This document shows positions 1-8,545 of a stretch of DNA of 64,000 nucleotides, in pieces (within the stretch, counting starts at the first letter, position 1; the number at the start of each line of letters is the position of its first letter). The translations under genes and the position numbers were made by a program. The notes under the pieces are model-generated. The model did not search any database. It was given only the letters and a program-made list of their open reading frames with translations, and was not told where the DNA came from. Source of the stretch: Thiocystis violascens DSM 198 (GTDB taxonomy: Bacteria > Pseudomonadota > Gammaproteobacteria > Chromatiales > Chromatiaceae); NCBI RefSeq assembly GCF_000227745.2, contig NC_018012.1, forward strand, positions 1,707,478-1,771,477, in the 5' to 3' direction.

Positions 1-19
1 AAGGCAGACAGCCAGTATT

Positions 20-96
20 TGGTAGGCGCGATTGGACTCGAACCAACGACCCCCACCATGTCAAGGTGGTGCTCTAACCAGCTGAGCTACGCGCCT
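20..96 (-). tRNA. tRNA-Val (anticodon GAC)
   Basis: Read on the minus strand, the sequence folds into a full cloverleaf: acceptor AGGCGCG pairs with CGCGCCT, the anticodon stem CCACC/GGTGG encloses loop TTGACAT, and the T-loop is TTCGAGT. CCA is encoded at 20-22. The body closely resembles enterobacterial tRNA-Val(GAC) as I remember it. No second tRNA is seen beside it. Confidence 0.96.
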
Positions 97-113
97 GTCG
101 TTAAGAGTCGACT

Positions 114-142
114 AATGTACAGAATCCCTTTCCGAACCGCAA
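114..142 (-). promoter_or_regulatory. Candidate sigma-70 promoter of tRNA-Val
   Basis: On the minus strand TTGCGG (142-137) and TACATT (119-114) are 17 nt apart, with the -10 box about 18 nt upstream of the mature tRNA 5' end. This is a match to consensus by eye only. Confidence 0.45.
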
Positions 143-203
143 GTGCTTTTTGATCGGGTATCGCAGAATCGATCCTGGCGTCACATCGATCACGGTCGCA
201 TGC

Positions 204-980
204 TCAATCGTAGCGTTCATCCTTCCAGCGCCGCAAGGCCGTGAACACCTCGGCACGAGAGTCGAGCGCGCGCCCGGCAAAGGCTTCGGCAACGGCAATG
301 ACTCCCGGCTCGCCCGTGCGCAGAAAAGGATTGGTCGCCAGTTCCAGATCAAGCCGTGAAGGCACCGTCGGCTGTCCGGTCTTCCGCCGCTGATGGTCAA
401 CCCGAAGGCGGTTCGCCAGCGCGGCGCTATCCGGTTCCACCCAGCGGGCGAAACCCAGATTAGCCAGGGTGTATTCGTGGGCGCAGTAGCAGAGCGTGTC
501 GCCCGGCAGGGCGGCGATCCGCTCTAGCGAGTGGGCGAGCTGCTCGAAGGTGCCGTCGAACACCCGTCCGCAGCCCGCGGCGAAGAGGGTGTCTCCACAA
601 AAGAGACGGCCGGCGCCCAGATAGGCGATGTGCGTGGCGGTGTGGCCGGGAACGTCCATTACCCGGAAGCCGGCATTGAGTCCGGCGGGCTGGCAAGCGT
701 CGCCCTCGCCCACCCGGTCGGTCAGAGCATGAATACGCCGGTCGTCAGGTCCATAAATACGCGCTTCGGGAAAGGCCGCCAGCAGCTCGTCAAGTCCGCC
801 GATATGATCCTGATGATGATGCGTCACCAGGACCGAAGTCAGCGTCAGATGCTCGGCCGCGAGTGTCTCCAGCACCGGATCCGCGTCCCCCGGATCCACG
901 ACGACGGCACTGCCCGAGCCTTCTGTCAGCAGCCAGATGTAATTATCGGAAAAGGCATGAATCGGACGGACCTGAAGCAT
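204..980 (-). CDS. gloB: Hydroxyacylglutathione hydrolase (glyoxalase II)
   Basis: This cytosolic metallo-hydrolase cleaves S-lactoylglutathione to lactate and glutathione in methylglyoxal detoxification. The 258-aa protein has the usual family length. The metal-binding signature THHHQDH (H54, H55, H56, D58, H59) is intact. A further metal ligand is expected in the segment GHTATHIAYL, and the C-terminal substrate-binding region ends at a Trp-Lys-Asp-Glu stretch. The start at 980 gives the typical N-terminus (MLQVRPIHAFSDNYIW). It lies 29 nt downstream of dxs on the same strand, so the two probably share a transcript. The assignment is secure. Confidence 0.95.
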   Translation of the reverse strand: MLQVRPIHAFSDNYIWLLTEGSGSAVVVDPGDADPVLETLAAEHLTLTSVLVTHHHQDHIGGLDELLAAFPEARIYGPDDRRIHALTDRVGEGDACQPAGLNAGFRVMDVPGHTATHIAYLGAGRLFCGDTLFAAGCGRVFDGTFEQLAHSLERIAALPGDTLCYCAHEYTLANLGFARWVEPDSAALANRLRVDHQRRKTGQPTVPSRLDLELATNPFLRTGEPGVIAVAEAFAGRALDSRAEVFTALRRWKDERYD

Positions 981-1009
981 GCTCGTCTACCGCGTTCGGG
1001 TGTCGCCTT

Positions 1010-2962
1010 TCACGCGCCAACACCTTGCTGGCGCGGTTGCGCGAAGACGGCTTGAGCGGCGTCATCGGGAGCCAGACGATCAAGCTCGACGCCCACGCTG
1101 GCGACGATCCCGGCCGCGTCCAGCCCGCAGATGGCCAGTTGTTCGGCGTGCTCGGCATGCTCGATGTAACGATCCGGCAGCCCGAGATGCAGACAACGCA
1201 CCGCCAGACCCCGAGCGGACAGCGACTCGGAGACCGCGCTGCCGGCGCCGCCCGCGATGGCGTTCTCTTCGATCGTGACCAGCAGGTCGTGCCCCTGCGC
1301 GAGTTCCAGGATGAGCGACTCATCAAGCGGTTTCACAAAACGCATGTTCGCAACCGTGGCATCCAGGCTGACCGCGGCCTCCAGCGCGGGCGTCACCATG
1401 CTTCCGAACGCCAGCAGGGCCACCCGCCGGCCCCGGCGAATCACCTCGCCGCGACCGATAGGGAACACCGGCGCGTCCGGGTCGATCACGACCCCCGGCC
1501 CGCAGCCGCGCGGGTAGCGCACCATCGCCGGTCCCTCGTACTCGTAGGCGGTCCGGAGCATGCGGCGACATTCGTTTTCGTTCGACGGGGCCAGGATGAT
1601 GAGTTTCGGGATCGGACGGCAGAAGCTGAGATCGAAACTCCCGGCGTGCGTGGCGCCGTCCGGCCCCACCAGACCGCCCCGGTCGACGGCGAAGGTAACA
1701 TCGAGATCTTGCAGACAGACATCGTGGATGAATTGATCGTAGGCCCGCTGCAGGAAACTGGAATAGATGGCCACAACCGGCTTGAGTCCCTCGCAGGCCA
1801 TGCCGGCGGCGAGCGTCACGGCATGCTGCTCGGCGATGCCGACATCGAAGAAGCGATCCGGAAACCGCTTGGCGAAGGCCGTCAGTCCGGAACCCTCGCA
1901 CATGGCCGGCGTGATACCGACCAGACGCGGATCCTGTTCGGCTGCATCGCACAGCCAATCGCCGAAAATCTGGGTGTAACTCGGGCCATTGCTCTTGCCC
2001 TTGCGCAGTTCGCCGGTGCGCCGATCAAAGGGCGTCACGCCATGGTAGGTTGTCGGCTGGCCCTCGGCGGGTTCGTAGCCGTGCCCTTTATGCGTGACAA
2101 CGTGCAACAGACGCTGCCCCGGCATGCCTTTGACGTTGCGCAGCGTCTTGATGACCGAGTCGAGATCGTGACCGTCGATGGGGCCGATGTAGTTGAACCC
2201 CAGCTCCTCGAACAGGGTGCTGGGCATCACCATGCCCTTCATGTGCTCTTCCCAGCGGCCTACCAGATGGCGCAGATGAGGCAGTCCGGCCAGGGCGGTC
2301 TTGCTGCCCTCGCGCACGCTGGTATAGAGCTTGCCGGACAGAAGCCGGGCCAGATGGTTGCTGATCGCCCCAACCGGTGGCGAAATCGACATCTCGTTGT
2401 CGTTGAGGATGACGACCAAGTCGATATCCATGGAGCCGGCGTGATTGAGCGCCTCGAAGGCCATGCCTGCGCCCAGTGCGCCGTCGCCGATCACGGCGAC
2501 CACCGTTCGCCGCTCGCCGCGTTGCTTGGCGGCCAAAGCCATGCCGAGCGCGGCGCTGATCGAAGTGCTGGAATGACCGACGCCAAAGGTATCGTAGGCA
2601 CTCTCGCTACGTTTCGGAAAACCCGAGGGACCGCCCTTCTGGCGCAGACAGCTCATCTGCTCGCGCCGCCCGGTCAGGATCTTGTGCGGATAGGCTTGAT
2701 GGCCAACGTCCCACACCAGCCGATCACGCGGCGTGTCGAAAACGTAATGCAGACCGATGGTCAGCTCCACCACGCCCAGCCCGGCCGCCAGATGACCGCC
2801 GGTCCGGGACACGCATTCGACCAAAAACCCGCGCAGTTCGCTCGCGACCTCGGGAAGCTGACTCTGGGACAGTGCACGCAGGTCGACGGGGCTATCGATC
2901 GCGTCAAGGAGTTGGCGTCGGTGCGAGACGACACCGGGATCGCTCAAGGTGCGGTGCGGCAT
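1010..2962 (-). CDS. dxs: 1-deoxy-D-xylulose-5-phosphate synthase
   Basis: This thiamine-diphosphate enzyme condenses pyruvate and glyceraldehyde 3-phosphate in the first step of the MEP isoprenoid pathway, which feeds carotenoids, quinones and the bacteriochlorophyll tail. The 650-aa product shows the TPP-binding motif [17 protein letters not shown]...NDNEMS in the N-terminal half. A transketolase-like pyrimidine-binding domain follows ([17 protein letters not shown]), and then the C-terminal transketolase domain. The length is slightly over the usual 620-640 aa. The gene is followed by gloB after 29 nt and preceded by the end of cbbR, 84 nt upstream. A long open frame on the opposite strand is only a GC-bias shadow. 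Confidence 0.96.
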   Translation of the reverse strand: MPHRTLSDPGVVSHRRQLLDAIDSPVDLRALSQSQLPEVASELRGFLVECVSRTGGHLAAGLGVVELTIGLHYVFDTPRDRLVWDVGHQAYPHKILTGRREQMSCLRQKGGPSGFPKRSESAYDTFGVGHSSTSISAALGMALAAKQRGERRTVVAVIGDGALGAGMAFEALNHAGSMDIDLVVILNDNEMSISPPVGAISNHLARLLSGKLYTSVREGSKTALAGLPHLRHLVGRWEEHMKGMVMPSTLFEELGFNYIGPIDGHDLDSVIKTLRNVKGMPGQRLLHVVTHKGHGYEPAEGQPTTYHGVTPFDRRTGELRKGKSNGPSYTQIFGDWLCDAAEQDPRLVGITPAMCEGSGLTAFAKRFPDRFFDVGIAEQHAVTLAAGMACEGLKPVVAIYSSFLQRAYDQFIHDVCLQDLDVTFAVDRGGLVGPDGATHAGSFDLSFCRPIPKLIILAPSNENECRRMLRTAYEYEGPAMVRYPRGCGPGVVIDPDAPVFPIGRGEVIRRGRRVALLAFGSMVTPALEAAVSLDATVANMRFVKPLDESLILELAQGHDLLVTIEENAIAGGAGSAVSESLSARGLAVRCLHLGLPDRYIEHAEHAEQLAICGLDAAGIVASVGVELDRLAPDDAAQAVFAQPRQQGVGA

Positions 2963-3046
2963 GATGAAGATGTCTTTTTTTTGACGGGTTGGTTAGTTTA
3001 GACGAATCGCGTCCGGGCTGCCCACTTGTAATCGACGCGGTTTTCC

Positions 3047-3973
3047 CTACGGGTTTTCGCGCCGAAACAGGGTTGGCGCGGCGATGGTCGCCGCCTCCGC
3101 GATGACGAAATTCCGAAAGGCACGCGCCACCGGCGACAGACGTTTGCCGCGACGATAGACCAGATGCCACTGACGCAGGTCCGGGAAGCCCTCGACCTCC
3201 AGGGTCACGAGCCGTCGGGTCTCCAGCTCCAGTTCGATGGTGTGCAGCGACACCACGCTCAGCCCCAGACCCGAGCGCACCGCCTGCTTGACCGCTTCGT
3301 TGCGGGTCATCTGCATCCCGTGGCGAATCGTCAGACCGTGCTCGCTGAAGAAGCGTTCCATCGCCTGCCGGGTGCCGGAGCCTGGCTCGCGCATCACGAA
3401 GACTTCCTCGGCAAGCCGGGGCATCGGAATCCGCCGCTCGACCGCCAGCGGGTGATCCGGCGGGGCGATCACGACCAGCGGATTCTCCATGAAGACCTCG
3501 GACTCGACATCGATACCCTTGGGCGGAACCCCCATCAACACCAAATCGACCGAATTGCTCTCCAGCAACTGGACTAGCGTCTCCCGATTGGTGACATCCA
3601 GGCGCAGACCGATCCCCGGATAGCGTTGCTGGAAGACCGCCAGCAGGCGCGGCGCGAAATAGTTGACCGTGCTCGCCACCGCAATCTGCAGGCGCCCCCG
3701 GCCGACACCTTTCAGCGACTCCAGAACCTCCTCCATTTCGCGCAGCGAGCGGTTGACCGCAAGGCTGTAATGCTGGACTTCCTGACCCGCCTCGGTCAGC
3801 AGAATACGCTTGCCCAGTCGCTCGAACAGCGGCAGCCCGATTTCGTCCTCAAGCTGACGGACCTGCATCGAAACCGCCGGCTGGCTCAGGTGCAGTTCCT
3901 CGGCCGCGCGGGTGTAGCTCAACCGCCGCGCGACCGTCTCGAAGACCCGGAGTTGTCTCAATGAAATGTGCAC
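3047..3973 (-). CDS. cbbR: LysR-type regulator of the RuBisCO operon
   Basis: The 308-aa LysR-family protein has an N-terminal winged helix-turn-helix (about residues 5-60: TRAAEELHLSQPAVSMQVRQ) and a periplasmic-binding-like effector domain. CbbR proteins activate cbb operons in response to Calvin-cycle metabolites. The identification rests on the family plus location: it is transcribed divergently from cbbL across a 210-bp AT-rich spacer, the classical arrangement. The start at 3973 gives MHISLRQLRVFE, normal for the family. The effector it senses cannot be read from sequence. Confidence 0.9.
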   Translation of the reverse strand: MHISLRQLRVFETVARRLSYTRAAEELHLSQPAVSMQVRQLEDEIGLPLFERLGKRILLTEAGQEVQHYSLAVNRSLREMEEVLESLKGVGRGRLQIAVASTVNYFAPRLLAVFQQRYPGIGLRLDVTNRETLVQLLESNSVDLVLMGVPPKGIDVESEVFMENPLVVIAPPDHPLAVERRIPMPRLAEEVFVMREPGSGTRQAMERFFSEHGLTIRHGMQMTRNEAVKQAVRSGLGLSVVSLHTIELELETRRLVTLEVEGFPDLRQWHLVYRRGKRLSPVARAFRNFVIAEAATIAAPTLFRRENP

Positions 3974-4183
3974 GGAGGAAGACCGTTCGCATCCGAAGAA
4001 AACCGCATCATAAACAAAACATAATTAAATTGATAAAAAACCCTGATTATTTTTATACCTATGTTGCCGCTATGCTTTTTCCAGGTTCAGCCACTCACTG
4101 GATTCACCGCAACGCAAGGCGGTGCCCCCAAGGCAGAGCCGGCGAGACATCACTACACCTTAAAACACTGAGGACTTTCCAGC
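3974..4183 (+). promoter_or_regulatory. cbbR-cbbL divergent regulatory region
   Basis: This 210-bp spacer is strikingly AT-rich (3995-4080) within GC-rich surroundings. A candidate cbbL promoter is TTGATA (4030-4035), an 18-nt spacer and TATACC (4054-4059). The leader then runs about 125 nt to cbbL, with AGGA about 9 nt before its ATG. TA-rich segments such as CATAATTAAATTGATAAA are plausible LysR-type sites. No single palindrome is clear enough to assign as the CbbR operator. Confidence 0.55.
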
Positions 4184-5602
4184 ATGGCTAAGACATACAG
4201 CGCGGGCGTCAAGGAATACCGCGAAACGTACTGGATGCCCGATTACAAGCCGAAGGAAACCGATCTGCTTGCCTGTTTCAAGATCACCCCGCAGGCCGGT
4301 GTGCCGCGCGAGGAAGCCGCCGCTGCCGTCGCCGCCGAATCCTCGACCGGCACCTGGACCACGGTCTGGACCGATCTGCTGACCGACCTCGACCATTATA
4401 AGGGCCGCGCCTACGCCATCGAGGACGTCCCCGGCGACGATACCTGCTACTACGCCTTCATCGCCTATCCCATCGATCTGTTCGAGGAAGGCTCGGTCGT
4501 CAACGTCTTCACCTCGCTGGTCGGCAACGTGTTCGGCTTCAAGGCCGTGCGCGCGCTGCGTCTGGAAGACGTGCGCTTCCCCATCGCCTATGTCATGACC
4601 TGCAACGGCCCGCCCCACGGCATCCAGGTCGAGCGCGACATGATGAACAAGTACGGCCGTCCGCTGCTCGGCTGCACCATCAAGCCCAAGCTAGGCCTGT
4701 CGGCCAAGAACTACGGCCGCGCCGTCTACGAGTGTCTGCGCGGCGGTCTGGACTTCACCAAGGACGACGAGAACGTCAACTCGCAGCCCTTCATGCGCTG
4801 GCGCCAACGCTTCGATTTCGTGATTGACGCCATCGACAAGGCGGAGCGCGAGACCGGCGAGCGCAAGGGTCATTATCTGAACGTCACCGCGCCGACCCCG
4901 GAAGAGATGTACAAGCGCGCGGAACACGCCAAGGAGATCGGCGCGCCGATCATCATGCACGACTACATCACCGGCGGCTTCTGCGCTAACACCGGGCTAG
5001 CGCAATGGTGCCGCGACAACGGCATGCTGCTGCACATCCACCGCGCCATGCACGCGGTGCTCGATCGCAACCCTCATCACGGCATCCACTTCCGCGTGCT
5101 GGCCAAGATCCTGCGCCTGTCCGGCGGCGACCACCTGCACTCCGGCACCGTGGTCGGCAAGCTGGAGGGCGACCGCGAGGCGACCCTGGGCTGGATCGAC
5201 ATCATGCGCGACAGCTTCATCAAGGAAGACCGCAGCCGCGGCATCTTCTTCGACCAGGACTGGGGCTCCATGCCCGGCGTCTTCCCGGTCGCCTCGGGCG
5301 GCATCCATGTCTGGCACATGCCGGCCCTAGTGACCATCTTCGGCGACGACTCGGTCCTGCAGTTCGGCGGCGGCACCCTGGGCCATCCCTGGGGCAACGC
5401 GGCCGGCGCCGCGGCCAATCGCGTCGCGCTCGAAGCCTGCGTGCAGGCGCGCAACGAGGGTGTCGCGATCGAGAAGGAAGGCAAGGAAGTCCTCACCAAC
5501 GCCGCCAAGAACAGCCCCGAACTCAAGGTCGCCATGGAGACCTGGAAAGAGATCAAGTTCGAGTTTGACACCGTCGACAAGCTCGACGTGGCGCACAAGT
5601 AA
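4184..5602 (+). CDS. cbbL: RuBisCO large subunit, form I
   Basis: This is the catalytic subunit for carboxylation (and oxygenation) of ribulose 1,5-bisphosphate. The 472-aa protein is full length for form I. It shows the active-site segment [11 protein letters not shown] (catalytic Lys167) and the carbamylation segment GLDFTKDDE (Lys193, metal ligands D195 and E196). The conserved His region HIHRAMHAV and loop 6, [11 protein letters not shown], are also present. Sequence style and the linked cbbQ/cbbO point to the non-carboxysomal form IA type (IAq). No carboxysome shell genes are visible. The ATG has an AGGA element about 9 nt upstream. It is separated from cbbS by 110 bp that contains repeat-like sequence. 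Confidence 0.98.
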   Translation: MAKTYSAGVKEYRETYWMPDYKPKETDLLACFKITPQAGVPREEAAAAVAAESSTGTWTTVWTDLLTDLDHYKGRAYAIEDVPGDDTCYYAFIAYPIDLFEEGSVVNVFTSLVGNVFGFKAVRALRLEDVRFPIAYVMTCNGPPHGIQVERDMMNKYGRPLLGCTIKPKLGLSAKNYGRAVYECLRGGLDFTKDDENVNSQPFMRWRQRFDFVIDAIDKAERETGERKGHYLNVTAPTPEEMYKRAEHAKEIGAPIIMHDYITGGFCANTGLAQWCRDNGMLLHIHRAMHAVLDRNPHHGIHFRVLAKILRLSGGDHLHSGTVVGKLEGDREATLGWIDIMRDSFIKEDRSRGIFFDQDWGSMPGVFPVASGGIHVWHMPALVTIFGDDSVLQFGGGTLGHPWGNAAGAAANRVALEACVQARNEGVAIEKEGKEVLTNAAKNSPELKVAMETWKEIKFEFDTVDKLDVAHK

Positions 5603-5603
5603 G

Positions 5604-5690
5604 CCGCCAGCGATCAGCCGTCAGCTAAACGACAGCCGCTTGTTTCTAGTTGCTGGAAGCTGGCCGCTGAAAGCTAGAGGCTCAAATCAA
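5604..5690. repeat. Intergenic GCTGGC/GCCAGC repeat, copy between cbbL and cbbS
   Basis: The cbbL-cbbS gap contains a run built from short variants of GCCAGC and GCTGGAAGCTGG. The stretch near 5650-5677 is close to the reverse complement of a stretch at 6072-6098 after cbbS. Both gaps of the operon therefore carry members of the same low-complexity, hairpin-prone family. A dispersed REP-like element is the likely explanation. Confidence 0.55.
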
Positions 5691-5712
5691 GAACAATCGG
5701 AGCATCAAACCC

Positions 5713-6069
5713 ATGAGCGAAATGCAGGACTACCCATCCAGTCTCGAAGACGTCAACAGCCGCAAGTTCGAGACCTTCTCCTATCTGCCCGCGATGGAGG
5801 CGGACAAGATCCGCAAGCAGGTCGAGTACATCGTCGCCAAGGGCTGGAATCCGGCGGTCGAGCACACCGAGCCGGAAAACGCCTTCGACCACTACTGGTA
5901 CATGTGGAAACTGCCGATGTTCGGCGAGACCAATGTCGACACCATCCTGGCCGAGGCCGAGGCATGCCATAAGGCGCACCCCAATAACCATGTGCGTCTG
6001 ATCGGCTTCGACAACTACGCCCAGTCCAAGGGCGCCGAGATGGTGGTGTTCCGCGGCAAACCGGTCTGA
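5713..6069 (+). CDS. cbbS: RuBisCO small subunit
   Basis: The 118-aa protein forms the L8S8 holoenzyme with CbbL. Recognisable small-subunit features are the N-terminal ETFSYLPAM, followed by the Ile/Val-rich helix [19 protein letters not shown]. The segment [20 protein letters not shown] and the C-terminal [18 protein letters not shown] are also typical. The length is typical for form IA. CGGAG lies about 10 nt before the ATG. It sits between cbbL and cbbQ on the same strand, so the three are almost certainly cotranscribed. Confidence 0.98.
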   Translation: MSEMQDYPSSLEDVNSRKFETFSYLPAMEADKIRKQVEYIVAKGWNPAVEHTEPENAFDHYWYMWKLPMFGETNVDTILAEAEACHKAHPNNHVRLIGFDNYAQSKGAEMVVFRGKPV

Positions 6070-6206
6070 TTGACAGCCGCCAGCTTCCAGCTTTCAGTCT
6101 CCAGCAGCCGGCAGCCAGCCGAATCAACCTTTTGCTGGCCACTGATCGCTGGCTGCTGGCCGCTGGCCGCTTCGCTCCATCACATCCAACCCCGGGAATC
6201 GTCGCC
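6070..6206. repeat. Intergenic GCTGGC/GCCAGC repeat between cbbS and cbbQ
   Basis: This 137-bp gap is filled with variants of CAGCCGCCAGCTTCCAGC and CTGGCTGCTGGCCGCTGGCC, in both orientations. It can pair with the cbbL-cbbS repeat. No open reading frame in it is credible. The cbbQ ribosome-binding region lies at its 3' edge. Confidence 0.5.
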
Positions 6207-7013
6207 ATGACCGACATCGACCGCAACCAATACCAGATCAAGCGCGAGCCCTACTACCGCCCCGTGCACAACGAGGTGGACATGTACACGGCCGCCTACG
6301 AGGCCCGCATGCCGGTCATGCTCAAGGGACCGACCGGCTGCGGCAAGACCCGTTTCGTCGAATACATGGCCTGGACGCTCGGCAAGCCGTTGATCACCGT
6401 GGCCTGCAACGAGGACATGACCGCCTCGGATCTGGTCGGGCGCTTTCTGCTCGACATCAACGGCACCAAATGGCAGGACGGGCCGTTGACGGTCGCCGCC
6501 CGCATCGGCGCCATCTGCTATCTCGACGAGGTGGTCGAGGCGCGTCAGGACACCACGGTCGTCATCCATCCGCTGACCGACCATCGCCGCAATCTGCCGC
6601 TGGAGAAAAAGGGCGAGCTGGTCCAGGCGCACCCGGATTTTCAGATCGTCATCTCCTACAACCCCGGCTATCAGAGCCTGATGAAGGATCTGAAGCAATC
6701 CACCAAGCAACGCTTCGGCGCGCTCGATTTCGACTACCCGACCGCCGAGATCGAGACCGAGATCGTCGTTCACGAAGGCGGAGTCGACCAGTCGACCGCC
6801 GAGAAGCTGGTCCAGGTCGCACATCGCAGCCGCAATCTCAAGGGACACGGACTGGACGAAGGCATGTCGACACGACTCCTGGTCTACGCCGCTCAATTGA
6901 TCGGCAAGGGCATCGACCCGCAGTCCGCCGCCCGCATGGCCCTGGTCTGCCCCCTGACCGACGATCCGGACATGCGCGACACGCTGGACGCGGCGGTGAA
7001 TACCTATTTTTGA
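6207..7013 (+). CDS. cbbQ: RuBisCO activase ATPase subunit CbbQ
   Basis: CbbQ is a hexameric MoxR-type AAA+ ATPase that, with CbbO, removes inhibitory sugar phosphates from form I RuBisCO. The 268-aa protein has Walker A GPTGCGKT (residues 41-48) and Walker B ending in LDE (about 106-108). A segment with asparagine, SYNPGYQS, acts in nucleotide sensing in the family. I chose the ATG at 6207 because it gives the usual length and N-terminus ([17 protein letters not shown]). An upstream in-frame ATG would read through the repeat. Its stop is only 4 nt from the stop of a convergent fic gene, which separates it from cbbO. Confidence 0.95.
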   Translation: MTDIDRNQYQIKREPYYRPVHNEVDMYTAAYEARMPVMLKGPTGCGKTRFVEYMAWTLGKPLITVACNEDMTASDLVGRFLLDINGTKWQDGPLTVAARIGAICYLDEVVEARQDTTVVIHPLTDHRRNLPLEKKGELVQAHPDFQIVISYNPGYQSLMKDLKQSTKQRFGALDFDYPTAEIETEIVVHEGGVDQSTAEKLVQVAHRSRNLKGHGLDEGMSTRLLVYAAQLIGKGIDPQSAARMALVCPLTDDPDMRDTLDAAVNTYF

Positions 7014-7017
7014 ACGG

Positions 7018-8433
7018 TCAATTCTTGAGAGAGGAATTCGCCGGCATCTCGAACCGAGCGTCCGACTGTTGAAGGGTGGATTCCGTTTCCTCCAGACGAC
7101 TCGTAAGATCCGGTGGCGCTTCGAAGACGAACGCCTGCCCCGCCTTGCGTTGGGAGACTAAACCCAACGCGGCCAGTTGCAGCAGATCCGAGCGTGCGGT
7201 TTGGTAGACGACGGCGTGACTTTGGCGGTGCCCCTCGATGGTGTAAACCGAGTTTGGGTGCCGGAGCGCGTGACGGATGAGCGCCAACTGACGGTGATTG
7301 AGGCGCTCGCGCAACCGCGTGGAGGTTTGCAGCATGGCTTCGGTGGCCATTGCCTCATCGGCTTTACGCCGCAGATAGTCATGGAGCCCGTCCATGGCGG
7401 CGACGATGGTTTCCAGTTGATGGATCAGGAAATAGGTGACGTCGGACTCATCGGTTTCGGTGAAAAGGTAGGCACGGGCATATTGTGCGGGAGCCTGCTT
7501 CAGAATGCTGGAGATGGACACGAACTCCATCAGCCAGTAGCCCTGGGACAAGGCCGACCAATAGAAGAGCGCACGCGCCACCCGGCCATTGCCATCGACG
7601 AAGGGGTGATCGTAAGCGAGCGCGAAGTGAAGCAAGATCGCACGGATGATGGGCGGCACGAAGGGTTCGGCGTCGCGCGCATTCGCGAAATCGCAGAGAC
7701 GTTCCAGCCGCGCGGGTAGCTCATCGGCATGCGGTGGGACATGGAGTACGCGCTGGTCCCTGTGGTCGACCACGTCGATCCGTTCGTCCGCCCGGCGCAA
7801 GCGTCCGGCTGCGGTCGGATCGTCCAGGGTGTCGCGGGTCAGGATGCTGTGCAGTTCGAAGATGGCTTCAGGCGTGAGCGGTTCCTTGAGCCGTTCGGAG
7901 ATCGAGCGCATCGCCTGGAAATTGTTGAAGATCATCCGTTCGCTCTTGTCCCTGGGGCGGCGCCCCTGGCGCAGCATCTCTTTCGCGACCTGGCGGGTGG
8001 TCGAGGCGCCCTCCAGTTGACTGGAATTGATCGCCTCCTCGATCAGCGACCGGACCAGATAGGTGTCGCGGGTCTCGGGATTCGCAATCGGTGCTGCGAG
8101 AAGAATGTGGCCGGAGGCGTCCCGGTCGATACGATGCAGCAAAGCGAGGATTGGATCGGCGAGCGCGAAGACGAACGGCTGCCCGGCTTTGTCCTCGATC
8201 AAGACAGCTTTATAGAGCAGACGCCGCGCGGTCTTCACCAAGAGCCACCATTCCTCGGTGCCGAGTTCAGGGGGCGGCTGGCGATGTCGCAACTCATCCC
8301 AGTGCAGATAGCGACCGTGCGGGGCCGGCCCCGACGGATTGCGAAACAGTTTGACAAGGCGCTCGCTATCGCCAGTTTCGACGATGGAGCGCAGCAGGGC
8401 TTCCGTGTTGGGCGGGGACATTGGAATTTTCAT
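7018..8433 (-). CDS. Fic-family protein with N-terminal inhibitory motif and C-terminal winged helix
   Basis: Fic proteins transfer AMP or other nucleotide moieties to target proteins. The catalytic motif is intact: HPFVDGNGRVAR, with catalytic His near residue 276. A class II type inhibitory motif, SSQLEG (S-x-x-x-E-G), lies near residues 138-143, so the enzyme is probably held inactive in cis. The C-terminal 70 residues look like a winged helix (VVYQTARSDLLQLAALGLVSQ), suggesting DNA binding. A GTG four codons upstream is an alternative start. The gene lies backwards between cbbQ and cbbO, which is not the usual cbb layout. Its upstream region carries a phased operator-like array, so autoregulation is likely. 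The target protein is unknown. Confidence 0.88.
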   Translation of the reverse strand: MKIPMSPPNTEALLRSIVETGDSERLVKLFRNPSGPAPHGRYLHWDELRHRQPPPELGTEEWWLLVKTARRLLYKAVLIEDKAGQPFVFALADPILALLHRIDRDASGHILLAAPIANPETRDTYLVRSLIEEAINSSQLEGASTTRQVAKEMLRQGRRPRDKSERMIFNNFQAMRSISERLKEPLTPEAIFELHSILTRDTLDDPTAAGRLRRADERIDVVDHRDQRVLHVPPHADELPARLERLCDFANARDAEPFVPPIIRAILLHFALAYDHPFVDGNGRVARALFYWSALSQGYWLMEFVSISSILKQAPAQYARAYLFTETDESDVTYFLIHQLETIVAAMDGLHDYLRRKADEAMATEAMLQTSTRLRERLNHRQLALIRHALRHPNSVYTIEGHRQSHAVVYQTARSDLLQLAALGLVSQRKAGQAFVFEAPPDLTSRLEETESTLQQSDARFEMPANSSLKN

Positions 8434-8454
8434 GGAGCGGGGCACTTCGCATGA

Positions 8455-8492
8455 ACTACTAATTTAGTAGTGATTAGTACCAAATTAGTACC
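8455..8492. promoter_or_regulatory. Phased TTAGTA operator-like array upstream of fic
   Basis: A perfect inverted repeat ACTACTAA-T-TTAGTAGT occupies 8455-8471. TTAGTA recurs in direct orientation at 8464, 8474 and 8485, spacing 10 and 11 bp, about one helical turn. The array sits 22 nt upstream of the fic start and 54 nt upstream of cbbO. A protein bound here could affect both divergent genes. The C-terminal winged helix of the Fic protein is the obvious candidate ligand, by inference. Confidence 0.65.
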
Positions 8493-8545
8493 AGCAGTAA
8501 TAGCCCCTTACTTGAGTTTGACAACCTTCGATCCGGGATAAAACC

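Noticed and set aside
863..3001. 712-codon plus-strand open frame opposite dxs
   Set aside because: It is the antisense shadow of dxs. High GC suppresses stop codons, and the translation shows no domain while the minus strand gives a perfect Dxs.
6132..6206. Upstream N-terminal extension of cbbQ
   Set aside because: It would translate the intergenic repeat, and the ATG at 6207 gives the normal CbbQ N-terminus and length.
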